Assembly: GCA_025465095.1 (NCBI GenBank)
Contig: JAODME010000033.1
Coordinates: 62,001-126,000, forward strand
From: Microbacteriaceae bacterium
Lineage (GTDB): Bacteria; Actinomycetota; Actinomycetes; Actinomycetales; Microbacteriaceae
DNA: 64,000 nt
Direction of reading: 5' to 3'
Shown: one piece after another, positions 1 through 8,881 of the stretch
Numbering within the stretch: the stretch's first letter is position 1
Layout: every line of letters starts with the position of its first letter
Notes under the pieces: model-generated
Database searches by the model: none
Told to the model about the DNA's origin: nothing
Seen by the model: the letters and a program-made list of their open reading frames with translations, nothing else
Translations under genes and position numbers: made by a program

Positions 1-782
1 AGGGAATTGGCGTGCAGGGTGCCTGCCCCTCCGTCGTGGCCGGTGTTGAGGGCTGCGAGCAGTTCCCGCACCTCGCCGCCGCGACATTCGCCGAGCACGA
101 GCCGGTCCGGGCGCATCCGCAGCGCCTCGCGCACCAATCGTTCGAGGCCGATTGCGCCTGCACCCTCGAGGTTCGCCTGCCTCGCCTCAAGCGAGACGAA
201 ATGTGGGTGGTCGACGCGCAGCTCCGCAACGTCTTCGATCGCCACGATCCGATCGGATGGTTCGGCCAGCGCGAGGAGCGCGGACAGGGCCGTGGTCTTG
301 CCGCTCCCGCCGGCTCCTGTGAGCAGGATGTTGCGTCGACGAGCGACCAGTTCGCGCACCGGTTGCGCGGGTACAAGCTCGAAGAATCCCTGGCGCTCGA
401 GTTGATCGACCGTGATGCGCGCCACTCGCGGAAGGCGTATAGAAAGGAGCGTGCCGATCGGTGATACCGGTGGTAGCACCGCGTGGACGCGGATGCCGTC
501 GTGCAGTCTCACATCGACGCACGGCGTCGCTTCGTCGATGTGACGCCCCCCGCAGGCGATCAATCGGATCGCGAGCGCACGGAGCTCAGCCTCGTCCAGT
601 CCCGGCTCCGGCGCGAGGGCGAGCCCGCTGCCTCGATCGACCCATAATCGTCCGGCCCCGTTGAGGAAGACATCCGTGACTCTCGGATCGACGACGTAGC
701 TGCTCAGAACGCCGAACTCGCTCAAGTCCGCCCCACCACTGCCAACCCGCGCGTCCCCGAGCGCCTCGTCCGCGCTCATCAT
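1..782 (-). CDS. tadA: TadA/CpaF-type secretion ATPase, partial (C-terminus beyond left edge)
   Basis: The frame stays open to the left edge, so only the N-terminal ~260 residues are visible. A Walker A motif (GAGGSGKT), an Asp box region (IVAIEDVAELR) and a Walker B-like segment (RPDRLVLGECRGGEV) identify a type II/IV secretion hexameric ATPase of the TadA/CpaF group. These proteins power assembly of Tad/Flp pili at the inner membrane. In actinobacteria the tadB and tadC membrane genes usually follow, here presumably off the left edge. I chose the double ATG at 782/779. An in-frame GTG at 902 would add 40 residues, and no strong ribosome-binding site separates the choices. The upstream CpaE-like gene found in many Tad loci is not seen. 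Confidence 0.85.
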   Translation of the reverse strand, partial: MMSADEALGDARVGSGGADLSEFGVLSSYVVDPRVTDVFLNGAGRLWVDRGSGLALAPEPGLDEAELRALAIRLIACGGRHIDEATPCVDVRLHDGIRVHAVLPPVSPIGTLLSIRLPRVARITVDQLERQGFFELVPAQPVRELVARRRNILLTGAGGSGKTTALSALLALAEPSDRIVAIEDVAELRVDHPHFVSLEARQANLEGAGAIGLERLVREALRMRPDRLVLGECRGGEVRELLAALNTGHDGGAGTLHANS

Positions 783-1522
783 GGAGCTGGTGCGAGTGCC
801 GTCGTCGGGATTCTTCCTTGGGCGCGCGTCCTCGTACGGCCGCCGATCCGAACGGCGAAGCGCCTGCGCGGCAACCGCCGGCTCCTCGCCGACGCTCGGC
901 ACCGCGGCTCGGCCGGTGCGCCTCGCAACGAATCGGCCTGCCGGGGGGTGAGACAGCAGCTCGTCCGTCACTCGCTGCCCGCCGCTTGCGCTTGCGTCAT
1001 CCCGCCAGTGTGTTCCCAGCGGGTGGGGACGTGTCTAGGAGAGCGGTCACCCGGCGGAAAGCGGACGGGCGGGCGCTTGTGCAGGAGCGGTCATCGCCCG
1101 GATGTGACGTGACGTGCACATGCAGCGGAAGCCGACGGGTTAACGAAGAGGGGCGGCACCGGTTGGGGGGAACAGGTGCCGCCACAGCGACGCGCGATTG
1201 GGGGGAATCGTTAGACGTCGCTCGTCAAAATTGAATTCTGACGAAGACAAGTTTAGCCCGGAAGCACCCGCGCGCAAGGGGGCAAGGCCTCGAATTTGGA
1301 TCTGTCGGAAGCGTCGATCTCCACCGCGCGAAGAAGTCGATATCGAGGGTAGAGGTGCGCCACACCGCGCCGCAAATGCCCGGCGCGAAATGCCGCGGCG
1401 TCCGACGGAACACCTCCCCCGGCGACACTCCTCGCTGGGGCGACCCCGTCCCACAACTAGTATTGTGCGATTGCACGCCGGAGCGCCGCGCACGGTGCCC
1501 AGAGGTCGAAGAGGATCCACGA
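783..1522. other. Long non-coding gap between tadA and acs, with hairpin and G-run repeats
   Basis: No convincing gene is visible in either strand across these ~740 bases. It contains a 9-bp inverted repeat (GGCGGCACC at 1152-1160, GGTGCCGCC at 1175-1183) around a 14-nt loop, with no T-run. The decamer TTGGGGGGAA occurs twice, in the loop (from 1163) and again near 1198. The gap must carry the divergent promoters for tadA and acs. A possible weak -10 for acs (TAGTAT) lies near 1458. Confidence 0.5.
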
Positions 1523-3487
1523 ATGCCCATCAACTCGATTGACAGCCTGCTCCAGGAAGAGCGGCGCTTTCCGCCGACGGAGGAGTTCGCCGGCAATGCC
1601 GTCGCCACCCGGTCGCTCTACGAGGAGGCAGCGGATGACCGCCTCGCGTTCTGGGCGAAGCAGGCGAGATCGCTCCACTGGCACCAGGACTTCACCGAGA
1701 CGCTGGACTGGTCGAACCCGCCGTTCGCGCGATGGTTCGCCGACGGCAAGCTCAATGTCGCCTACAACTGCCTCGACCGGCACGTCGAGGCGGGCAACGG
1801 AGATCGCGTAGCGATCCATTGGGAGGGAGAGCCCGGCGACAGCCGCTCACTCACCTATTCCGACCTCACCGCCGAGGTGAAGCGGGCAGCCAACGCGATG
1901 ATCACCCTCGGAATCACCGCCGGCGATCGGGTCGCCATCTATCTTCCGATGATTCCCGAGGCGATCGTGGCGATGCTCGCCGTTGCCCGCATCGGGGCCA
2001 TCCACTCGGTCGTGTTCGGTGGCTTCAGCGCTGAGAGCCTGCGAGCCCGCATCGACGACGCCCAGGCAAAGCTCGTGATCACCGCGGACGGCGGCTGGCG
2101 CAAGGGCACCGTACTGCCCCTCAAGCCGACGGTGGACGCGGCGCTCGCCAAGTCCGGCGAACATCCGGTCACGAACGTGCTCGTCGTAAAGCGAGGCGAG
2201 AATGAGATCGCGTGGGCAGAGGGCCGCGACCTCTGGTGGCACGACGCGCTCGCCGACGCCCCGGCCGAGCATGTGGCGGAAGGGTTCGAAGCCGAACATC
2301 CGCTCTTCATCCTGTACACCTCTGGCACGACGGGCAGGCCGAAGGGGATCCTGCACACGAGTGGCGGCTACCTCACCCAGGTCGCCTTCACTCACAAGAA
2401 CGTCTTCGACCTGCACCCCGAGACCGACGTGTTCTGGTGCACGGCCGACGTCGGCTGGGTCACGGGGCACAGCTATGTCGTCTACGGGCCGCTCGCGAAC
2501 GGCGCGACACAGGTCATGTACGAGGGAGTCCCGGATGCACCGGCGCCCGGTCGCTGGTGGAAGATCATCGAGAAGTACGGCGTGAGCATCCTCTACGCCG
2601 CGCCGACCGCCATCCGCACGTTTATGAAGCTCGGAAGAGAGATTCCGCAGGCGTCGGACCTGTCGAGCCTCCGGCTGCTCGGTTCTGTCGGCGAGCCAAT
2701 CAACCCCGAGGCGTGGGTCTGGTATCGCGAAGTCATCGGCGGCGGCAGCACGCCCGTCGTCGACACATGGTGGCAGACCGAGACGGGCGCGATAATGATC
2801 TCCGCGCTGCCGGGTATCGCGACGCTGAAACCGGGCTCCGCGCAGGTGCCGATCCCCGGCATCTCGATCGTCATCCTCGGGGAGGACGGCACTCGCGTGG
2901 ATCCGCCGAACGGGGGGCTGCTCGTGGTGTCCGAGCCGTGGCCCGCGATGTTGCGCGGCATCTGGGGCGACCCGGAACGGTTCAAGGAAACGTACTGGTC
3001 TCGTTTCGCCGCCCTCGGCGACTCCACGTACTTCGCCGGGGACGGCGCCCACGTCGACGCGGACGGCGACATCTGGCTGCTCGGCCGGGTCGACGACGTC
3101 ATGAACATCTCCGGTCACCGGCTGTCGACGGCGGAGATCGAATCCGCGCTCGTGTCCCATCCGATCGTCGCGGAGGCCGCCGTGGTAGGTGCCGCCGACG
3201 CGACAACCGGCCAGGCGGTTGTCGCGTTCGTCATTCTGCGCTCGAAGCAGGCGGACAAGCAGACGTCGGACGAGGCATCCGCTCTGCTCCGCTCCCACGT
3301 GGCACAGCAGATCGGTGCGATCGCGAGACCCCGCGAGATCTTCATCGTGACCGAGCTGCCGAAGACCCGATCGGGCAAGATCATGCGTCGGCTGCTGCAG
3401 GATGTCGCTGAGGGTCGGGAGATCGGGGACACAACGACGCTCGCAGACACCTCGGTCATGCAACTCATCAGCGACAAGCTGAAGTAG
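1523..3487 (+). CDS. acsA: Acetate--CoA ligase (acetyl-CoA synthetase)
   Basis: A 654-residue adenylate-forming enzyme that activates acetate to acetyl-CoA via acetyl-AMP. It has the AMP-binding P-loop YTSGTTGRPKG from about residue 265, the TWWQTETG motif and, near the C-terminus, the RSGKIMRR motif whose lysine (about K619) is the classic acetylation site of this family. The length matches family members of about 650 residues. The start is ATG 1523, preceded by AGAGGAT at good spacing; the open frame reaches back to 1355 but that part does not look like protein. ackA-pta at 20753-23970 offers a second, lower-affinity route between acetate and acetyl-CoA. Confidence 0.96.
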   Translation: MPINSIDSLLQEERRFPPTEEFAGNAVATRSLYEEAADDRLAFWAKQARSLHWHQDFTETLDWSNPPFARWFADGKLNVAYNCLDRHVEAGNGDRVAIHWEGEPGDSRSLTYSDLTAEVKRAANAMITLGITAGDRVAIYLPMIPEAIVAMLAVARIGAIHSVVFGGFSAESLRARIDDAQAKLVITADGGWRKGTVLPLKPTVDAALAKSGEHPVTNVLVVKRGENEIAWAEGRDLWWHDALADAPAEHVAEGFEAEHPLFILYTSGTTGRPKGILHTSGGYLTQVAFTHKNVFDLHPETDVFWCTADVGWVTGHSYVVYGPLANGATQVMYEGVPDAPAPGRWWKIIEKYGVSILYAAPTAIRTFMKLGREIPQASDLSSLRLLGSVGEPINPEAWVWYREVIGGGSTPVVDTWWQTETGAIMISALPGIATLKPGSAQVPIPGISIVILGEDGTRVDPPNGGLLVVSEPWPAMLRGIWGDPERFKETYWSRFAALGDSTYFAGDGAHVDADGDIWLLGRVDDVMNISGHRLSTAEIESALVSHPIVAEAAVVGAADATTGQAVVAFVILRSKQADKQTSDEASALLRSHVAQQIGAIARPREIFIVTELPKTRSGKIMRRLLQDVAEGREIGDTTTLADTSVMQLISDKLK

Positions 3488-3514
3488 CCCGCCCCTCACT
3501 CTGAACCGGGAGCA

Positions 3515-3536
3515 CGCCGCAAAGCGTTACGCGGCG
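3515..3536. terminator. Possible terminator hairpin between convergent acs and ridA
   Basis: A CGCCGC/GCGGCG stem (3515-3520 and 3531-3536) with a 10-nt loop lies in the short gap between the convergent genes. There is no T-run, so its role as a bidirectional terminator is inferred from position only. Confidence 0.35.
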
Positions 3537-3542
3537 AAGGGA

Positions 3543-4004
3543 CTACGCGAACTCGAGCACGAGTTCGATCTCCACGGGCGAATCCAGCGGCAGGACCGCG
3601 ACGCCGACCGCGCTGCGTGCGTGCCGACCGGCGTCACCAAACAGCTCGCTGAGCAGTTCGGATGCACCGTTGATCACACCCGGCTGCCCGGTGAAGGAGG
3701 GATCGGATGCCACGAAGCCGACGACCTTGACGACCCGCGTGACCCGGTCGAGCGACCCGATTGCCGTGTGCGCCGCCGCAAGGGCGTTGAGTACGCAGAT
3801 GGCGGCGAGCTCCTTCGCACGCTCGGCAGAGACGGTCGCTCCGACCTTCCCCGTCTCGACGAGCGAACCGTCGACGAAGGGGAGCTGGCCCGACGTGTAG
3901 ACAAGGTTGCCGCTGGCGACAGCCGGGATGTAAGCCGCGACCGGCGCCGCTACCTCCGGAATCCGCAGCCCGAGGGACGCGAGGCGGGCTTCAAGGGCCG
4001 ACAT
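3543..4004 (-). CDS. RidA (YjgF/YER057c/UK114) family protein
   Basis: This 153-residue protein matches the RidA fold family, which hydrolyses reactive enamine/imine intermediates released by PLP enzymes. The key arginine of active members is retained in the C-terminal segment HARSAVGVAVLP (about R130), followed by the conserved acidic VEIE segment. It is slightly longer than the ~130-residue prototype, which fits the longer actinobacterial subgroup. Its ATG overlaps the TGA of the upstream DUF4177 gene by one base, so the two are probably translationally coupled. The exact substrate cannot be told from sequence. Confidence 0.9.
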   Translation of the reverse strand: MSALEARLASLGLRIPEVAAPVAAYIPAVASGNLVYTSGQLPFVDGSLVETGKVGATVSAERAKELAAICVLNALAAAHTAIGSLDRVTRVVKVVGFVASDPSFTGQPGVINGASELLSELFGDAGRHARSAVGVAVLPLDSPVEIELVLEFA

Positions 4005-4171
4005 CAGGCGACCTTCTGGCGCTTGAGGTAGGCCACTAGGCCGCCCTCCGGACCGGGAACGACCTGCACGAGTTCCCAGCCGTCGGATCCCCAGTTGTTC
4101 AGGATCGCAGCGGTGTTGTGAATCATGAGGGGGGTCGTCAGATACTCCCAGGTTGGCATCACGGCGTCCAT
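4004..4171 (-). CDS. DUF4177-type small protein
   Basis: This 55-codon gene translates to MDAVMPTWEYLTTPLMIHN..., ending ...LVAYLKRQKVA. The WEYLTTP segment and the later GSDGWELVQVVPG segment match the DUF4177 family of small proteins. Function is unknown; the family often sits directly before a RidA gene in actinobacteria, as here. The start may be ATG 4171 or ATG 4159 (MPTWEY...); neither has a clear ribosome-binding site. It is divergent from the PBP gene, and the promoters of both must fit in about 40 bases. Confidence 0.8.
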   Translation of the reverse strand: MDAVMPTWEYLTTPLMIHNTAAILNNWGSDGWELVQVVPGPEGGLVAYLKRQKVA

Positions 4172-4196
4172 TCAGTCGAAAGCGGGGTGGATCCCT

Positions 4197-4202
4197 TACC
4201 CT
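4197..4202 (+). promoter_or_regulatory. Candidate -10 box for a leaderless PBP transcript
   Basis: TACCCT lies 7 bases before the ATG at 4210. That is the distance expected if transcription starts at or next to the start codon, a common arrangement in actinobacteria. No good ribosome-binding site precedes the ATG, which agrees with a leaderless message. Confidence 0.35.
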
Positions 4203-4209
4203 TGATCAT

Positions 4210-6738
4210 ATGTCTGCCCAAAATTCGAAGTCAGCCGGCGTGCTCGGGGCTCTCGCCGGCCTGGTCGGCTTCAGCGCACTCGCTGGTGTGCTCGTGACAG
4301 CTATGGTCGCGCCCGCTCTCGCCGTGACCAGCATGACGGCCAACAGCACGGTCGGAATCTTCGAGGATCTCCCCGACTACGTGACGATCAACCAGCAGTC
4401 GCAACGCAACACCCTGTACGGGCTTCAGGGCGGCGCGCAGGTTCCCTTCGCACAGGTGTACAACCAGAACCGCGAAGAGGTTCCGTGGGAGTCCGTCTCG
4501 CAGCATGTGAAGGACGCCGCGATCGCCGCGGAGGACGAGCGCTTCTACGAGCACGGCGGGGTTGATCTCGCAGGAATCGTCCGCGCCGCAGTGACTAATG
4601 TGACCTCGGACGACACCCAGGGCGCGTCGACCCTTTCCCAACAGCTGGTCAAGAATCTCCTCATCATGGACGCTCTCAACAAGCCGACCAAAGAGGAGCA
4701 GGATGAGGCCTACGCGGAAGCGCAGGCTCCCACCCTCGACCGCAAGCTCAGGGAGGCGAAGCTCGCGATCGGGCTCGAGAAGCGCTACACCAAGCAGGAG
4801 ATCCTGCTCGGCTACCTGAACATCGCCGGTTTCGGTGGCAACACCTATGGCATCGAGTCAGCGGCGCAGCAGTATTACTCGACGAACGCCGCGAGTCTCA
4901 CCCCTGCTCAGTCCGCGAGCCTGATCGCCATCGTGCAGAGCCCGAACGCGAACAACCCGGGCTATCCAGAGAACTGGGAACGCAACCAGGTGCGTCGCGA
5001 CGCCATCCTCGGCAACATGCTCGAGCAGAAGATGCTCACTCAGGAACAGTACGACGAGGCCATCGCCACCCCGGTGAATGAGACGACCATCGTGTTGAGC
5101 ACACCGAACAGCGGTTGCCTCTACGCGAGCGCTGCAAGATTCTTCTGCGACTACGTGGTGCGCAACGTACCGAATTTCGAGGCGCTCGGCGATAACGAGG
5201 AGGAGCGCGCCGAGAACTGGAAGAAGGGCGGGTACGACGTGTACACGACGATAGACCTCGACCAGCAGGCCAACGCCGAGGCGCAGCTCGCGAAATACGC
5301 GCCAGCCGACGAGGCCCGTTTTCAGCTTGGAGCGGCGGCATCGACGGTGCAGGTCGGCACTGGGCAGATCAGGGTAATGGCTCAGAACAAGAACTACAAC
5401 GTCGACGCCAGCGATCCGACGGGCACCTCGGTGAACTTCAACACCGATCAGGAGTACGGCGCATCGACCGGGTTCCAGTCGGGGTCCGCCTACAAGCTCT
5501 TCACCCTCGTCAACTGGCTGCAGAACGGGCACGGGTTGAGGGAGATCGTGGACGGTTCTCCTCGCAGCTACACACTCCCCGCCGACTGCTACGGGAGCAA
5601 GTCGTACCTCTTCAAGAACGACAGAAACACCAACCCGGGCCGGGTGGACGTTATGCGTGCGACCTCCGCGTCGGTCAACGCCGCGTTCGCGAACATGGCC
5701 TCGAAGCTCGACCTGTGCGACATCCGCGACACCGCGGCCTCGATGGGCATGCATCGGGCGGACGGCCGGGAGTTGCAGGTCAACCCGACGATGATCCTCG
5801 GCACGGACGAAGTCGCCCCGCTGTCTGTGGCAAACGCCTACGCGACGGTGGCGGGCGGCGGCATCCTGTGCCAGCCGATCGCCGTGGACAAGTTCGTAGC
5901 ACCGGATGGCACGGAACTGGTCGGCCAGGCCTCTGAATGCAGCCAGGCGATCGCTCCCGAGGTCGCAGCAGGAGCCGCCACGGCCCTGGAGGGGGTCATG
6001 CGGAGCGGCGGCACCGGGGCGAGAGCGAACCCGTTGGACGGGACGCCGCTGATCGGAAAGACCGGAACCGCGGATGCCGTGCACACGTTCCTCGCCACCG
6101 CAAGCATGAAGCTCGCCACCGCGGTTTGGGTGGGCAACATTCAGGGCAGCCAGGATCTGCGGAAGACTACCGTCGCCCGAATGAATGGCGGCGATTTGCG
6201 ATACGCAATCATGAAGCCGATCCTCGCCGCGCTCAACGCAAGCCCGCACGGTGTCGACGCCGGCGAATTCCCGGAAGCTCCGGCGGCGCTGGTCCGAGGG
6301 TCCAGCCAAGCGGTGCCGAGCGTTGTCGGCCAGACCCTCGCTCAGGCGGAGTCGCTCATCGAGAGTTTGGGACTCAACTTCCGGGATGGCGGAACGGTTC
6401 CCTCGGAGCTGCCCGCTGGTCGAGTGGTCTCCACGAACCCCGGCACCGGCACCCTGGTATCGAAGGGCACGACCGTCGAGGTGATGACGAGCGACGGCAC
6501 GCTCGCCGCCACGATGCCCGACGTCACCGGTAAGGCGCAGTCCGCTGCCGTGGAGGCGCTCGCAGCCGCCGGCTTCAACCCCGCTTCGGTGAGTTACCAG
6601 TACGTCGATGGTGATCCGAAGACGGAGTGCACCGTGACCGCGAGTGATCCGGCGGCTGGCTCAGCGATCTCGAAGGCGGCGACGATCACGCTCACCGTCA
6701 ACCGTGGTGCGAAGAGTGAAGGCGCCGACTGCGCGTGA
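4210..6738 (+). CDS. ponA: Class A penicillin-binding protein with PASTA domains
   Basis: This 842-residue bifunctional peptidoglycan synthase has an N-terminal membrane anchor (about residues 10-40). A GT51 glycosyltransferase domain follows, with catalytic glutamate in EDERFYEHGG (about E108) and the QGASTLSQQLVKNLL motif. The transpeptidase has serine in SAYK (about S426), SVN, and KTGT (about K617). Two PASTA repeats occupy about residue 698 to the end. It polymerises and cross-links the cell wall outside the membrane. The start is ATG 4210; the frame is open back to 4153 but the extra codons overlap the divergent promoter region. Its stop overlaps the next gene's GTG. Confidence 0.95.
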   Translation: MSAQNSKSAGVLGALAGLVGFSALAGVLVTAMVAPALAVTSMTANSTVGIFEDLPDYVTINQQSQRNTLYGLQGGAQVPFAQVYNQNREEVPWESVSQHVKDAAIAAEDERFYEHGGVDLAGIVRAAVTNVTSDDTQGASTLSQQLVKNLLIMDALNKPTKEEQDEAYAEAQAPTLDRKLREAKLAIGLEKRYTKQEILLGYLNIAGFGGNTYGIESAAQQYYSTNAASLTPAQSASLIAIVQSPNANNPGYPENWERNQVRRDAILGNMLEQKMLTQEQYDEAIATPVNETTIVLSTPNSGCLYASAARFFCDYVVRNVPNFEALGDNEEERAENWKKGGYDVYTTIDLDQQANAEAQLAKYAPADEARFQLGAAASTVQVGTGQIRVMAQNKNYNVDASDPTGTSVNFNTDQEYGASTGFQSGSAYKLFTLVNWLQNGHGLREIVDGSPRSYTLPADCYGSKSYLFKNDRNTNPGRVDVMRATSASVNAAFANMASKLDLCDIRDTAASMGMHRADGRELQVNPTMILGTDEVAPLSVANAYATVAGGGILCQPIAVDKFVAPDGTELVGQASECSQAIAPEVAAGAATALEGVMRSGGTGARANPLDGTPLIGKTGTADAVHTFLATASMKLATAVWVGNIQGSQDLRKTTVARMNGGDLRYAIMKPILAALNASPHGVDAGEFPEAPAALVRGSSQAVPSVVGQTLAQAESLIESLGLNFRDGGTVPSELPAGRVVSTNPGTGTLVSKGTTVEVMTSDGTLAATMPDVTGKAQSAAVEALAAAGFNPASVSYQYVDGDPKTECTVTASDPAAGSAISKAATITLTVNRGAKSEGADCA

Positions 6739-7700
6739 GTAGTCACGGACGGAATTCGATGGCCGCAGGTGCGACGGTCGCCGCGCTCGGCCTCGGCGCT
6801 CTCGCCTGGGGCACACTCGTTGAGCGCAACGCCTTCACCCTGCGCCGCGAGACGCTCCACATCCTCGAACCTGGCGCTCGGCCTCTCACCGTGCTGCACA
6901 TCTCGGACCTGCACATGGCGCCCTGGCAGCAGTCGAAGCAGGAGTGGGTTCGGGAGCTCGCCGTCTTCGAGCCGGATCTCGTCGTCAATACGGGGGACAA
7001 CCTGGGGCACGAGAACGGCATGACCGGCATCGAGCACGCGCTCGAGCCGTTTCGAAATGTACCCGGGGTCTTCGTCAACGGGTCGAACGACTACTTCGGG
7101 CCCGTCGTGAAGAACCCGTTCACCTACTTCTCGACAACACCGAAGCAGGGCACGGAGGCGCCCGCGCTGGACACGGCAGCTCTCGAGGACTTTTTCGAGG
7201 GAATGGGGTGGCTCAGCCTCAACAATGCCGCCCGCGCCATGTCGATCAAAGGCTCCCGTCTCGAATTCGTCGGAGTTAACGATCCCCACATCGGCTACGA
7301 CCGGCTCGACAAGCTGCCTGGCGCACTCGACGAGCTTCGCGAGAATGTCGGCTGGCAGAGCGAGCAGAACGGGCCACAGTCTGTCACCATCGGGTTGACC
7401 CACGCCCCGTACAAACGAGTATTGAACTCGCTCGTGACCCACGGCGCCGATGTCATCTTCGCCGGTCACACCCACGGCGGACAGGTACGGGTGCCAGGAT
7501 ACGGGGCGCTCGTCACGAATTGCGATATTCCACGGGACCAGGCGCAGGGGCTGAGCCTCTGGCACCACGCACGCAACACCGCTTACCTGAACGTGTCTGC
7601 CGGACTCGGGACGTCGATCTACCAACCCGTGCGCTTCGCTTGTCGCCCGGAGGCGGTACTACTGACTTTGACGGGCAGCGATATCGGCTATTCTGGTTGA
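6735..7700 (+). CDS. Calcineurin-like metallophosphoesterase
   Basis: A 321-residue protein with all metal-binding motifs of the calcineurin-like superfamily in order: ISDLHM, NTGDNLG, GSNDYF and GHTHGGQ. The N-terminus has a short hydrophobic stretch (about residues 9-25), suggesting membrane anchoring. It starts with GTG, overlapping the PBP stop codon by four bases, so it is coupled to cell-wall synthesis expression. The pairing of a PASTA-type PBP with this phosphoesterase recurs in actinobacteria. The substrate is unknown; phospholipid or cell-envelope phosphodiesters are possible by analogy to YkuE-like proteins. Confidence 0.9.
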   Translation: MSSHGRNSMAAGATVAALGLGALAWGTLVERNAFTLRRETLHILEPGARPLTVLHISDLHMAPWQQSKQEWVRELAVFEPDLVVNTGDNLGHENGMTGIEHALEPFRNVPGVFVNGSNDYFGPVVKNPFTYFSTTPKQGTEAPALDTAALEDFFEGMGWLSLNNAARAMSIKGSRLEFVGVNDPHIGYDRLDKLPGALDELRENVGWQSEQNGPQSVTIGLTHAPYKRVLNSLVTHGADVIFAGHTHGGQVRVPGYGALVTNCDIPRDQAQGLSLWHHARNTAYLNVSAGLGTSIYQPVRFACRPEAVLLTLTGSDIGYSG

Positions 7701-7703
7701 GTA

Positions 7704-7731
7704 CCCGAATGACCCGTACGGGTCATTCGGG
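7704..7731. repeat. 28-bp perfect palindrome between phosphoesterase gene and tRNA-Pro
   Basis: The two 14-base halves are exact reverse complements, centred on GTAC at 7716-7719, and the arm begins CCCGAATGACCC. It starts 4 bases after the phosphoesterase stop codon and ends 7 bases before the tRNA. It could terminate the upstream operon, aid tRNA 5' processing, or bind a dimeric regulator. There is no T-run after it. Confidence 0.85.
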
Positions 7732-7737
7732 AAGAAT

Positions 7738-7792
<55 letters not shown>

Positions 7793-7811
<19 letters not shown>

Positions 7812-8068
7812 CACTTGGAAAGGGCCGCACATCGTGCGGCCCTTTTCTTCGCCTCCGCATGCTCCCGAAGGGTGCGGCGGGTTCGCACCTGTGCCGCCAG
7901 CAGGATGAGGGCGAACACAAGCGCTCCCCCACCGGAGATTCCCAATACGAGCGGAACATTCGTAGCATCCGCTGGGGGCAGCCCGGCAGGGCTCGAGAGC
8001 GTGATGAGTGGAACGGTCATGGCGGTGAACGCGGCCGCGCAGGGCGCGACAAAGGTGATGATAAGCAT
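7793..8068 (-). CDS. Small putative membrane protein (uncertain)
   Basis: The 91-codon frame starts [10 protein letters not shown] and has two hydrophobic segments (about residues 1-26 and 39-60) separated by a polar turn, then a basic tail. AAGGAT lies 10 bases before the ATG. I do not recognise a family. Oddly, the last ~25 codons are antisense to the tRNA-Pro terminator and the stop lies inside the tRNA 3' half, so the tail is probably not under coding selection. The gene may be real with a run-on tail, or spurious. Confidence 0.4.
7819..7849 (+). terminator. Intrinsic terminator of tRNA-Pro
   Basis: A 12-bp stem (AAAGGGCCGCAC at 7819-7830 with GTGCGGCCCTTT at 7834-7845) with a 3-base loop is followed by TTCTTC. 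It begins 7 bases after the tRNA, a textbook rho-independent terminator. Confidence 0.9.
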
Positions 8069-8215
8069 CTTCGGGTGATCCTTATGGTCGGCACGCGTCG
8101 GATACGCGTCTGGTTCCCTCAGTCGGTAACGCGACGCCTGTGGGTGCAGACATCACCTGAGGGGACCCCACCATATCGCAGGAGGCTGCGGAGCGGTGGA
8201 CTTCTTTCGCGCGGC

Positions 8216-8881
8216 TCAGGCGAAGTCGGCGTCGGGAGCAGACCCGTAGCTGAAGTCCGCGCGCGGCCCGCGACCGCTATTCAGGACGCCGCCGCTCTCC
8301 TCGAGGTAGCAGGACCCGCACAGCGACTCGTACGCGACGTCCAGCCCATCGATCGCAACCTGGTCGCCGTCGAACACGAAGCGATCGCCGATGGTACGGG
8401 CGTTGAAAATCGCCTTGCGCCCGCAGCGGCAGATCGTCTTGAGCTCCTCGAGGGAGTGCGCCACCTCGAGCAACCGTCGACTGCCGGGAAAGGCGACGGT
8501 CTGGAAGTCGGTGCGAATGCCGTACGCCAGCACCGGCACCGCCTCGAGAATCGCGATGCGAAAGAGGTCATCGACCTGTGTCTCGGTCAGGAACTGGGCC
8601 TCGTCGACGAGTAGGCAACTCACGTCGAGACCGGTTGCTCGACGAACACGCTCACGTTCCGCGGCGAATGCGGCCATGACGTCCGCATCAGGAGCGAGCA
8701 CAAAATCGACCGGTCGACGGACGCCCAGCCTGGACACAATCGACGCGTCCCCCTTTGTGTCGATTCGCGGTTTGGTGAGCAGCACCTGCTGACCGCGTTC
8801 CTCGTAGTTGTACGCCGCCTGAAGCATGGCTGTGCTCTTGCCGCTGTTCATCGCCCCGTAGCGAAAGTAAAGCTTGGCCAC
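8216..8881 (-). CDS. tdk: Thymidine kinase
   Basis: This 221-residue type II thymidine kinase phosphorylates thymidine to dTMP in the salvage pathway. It has the P-loop GAMNSGKST near the N-terminus, the catalytic LLVDEAQFL segment, and two cysteine pairs (CRCG and CGSC) that form the structural zinc site. The GTG start at 8881 shares one base with the stop codon of the upstream response regulator, so it is translated as the last gene of a two-component operon, an uncommon partnership. The ~20-residue tail after the zinc site is longer than usual and looks disordered. Confidence 0.95.
   Translation of the reverse strand: MAKLYFRYGAMNSGKSTAMLQAAYNYEERGQQVLLTKPRIDTKGDASIVSRLGVRRPVDFVLAPDADVMAAFAAERERVRRATGLDVSCLLVDEAQFLTETQVDDLFRIAILEAVPVLAYGIRTDFQTVAFPGSRRLLEVAHSLEELKTICRCGRKAIFNARTIGDRFVFDGDQVAIDGLDVAYESLCGSCYLEESGGVLNSGRGPRADFSYGSAPDADFA

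Noticed and set aside
1465-1476. GTGC-N4-GCAC palindrome as a CRP/GlxR site before acs
   Set aside because: The half-site spacing is two bases short of the TGTGA-N6-TCACA pattern, so it does not fit.
1847-3499. 550-codon open frame antisense to acs
   Set aside because: Composition is that of a GC-rich shadow frame, with no family motifs; acs is certain.
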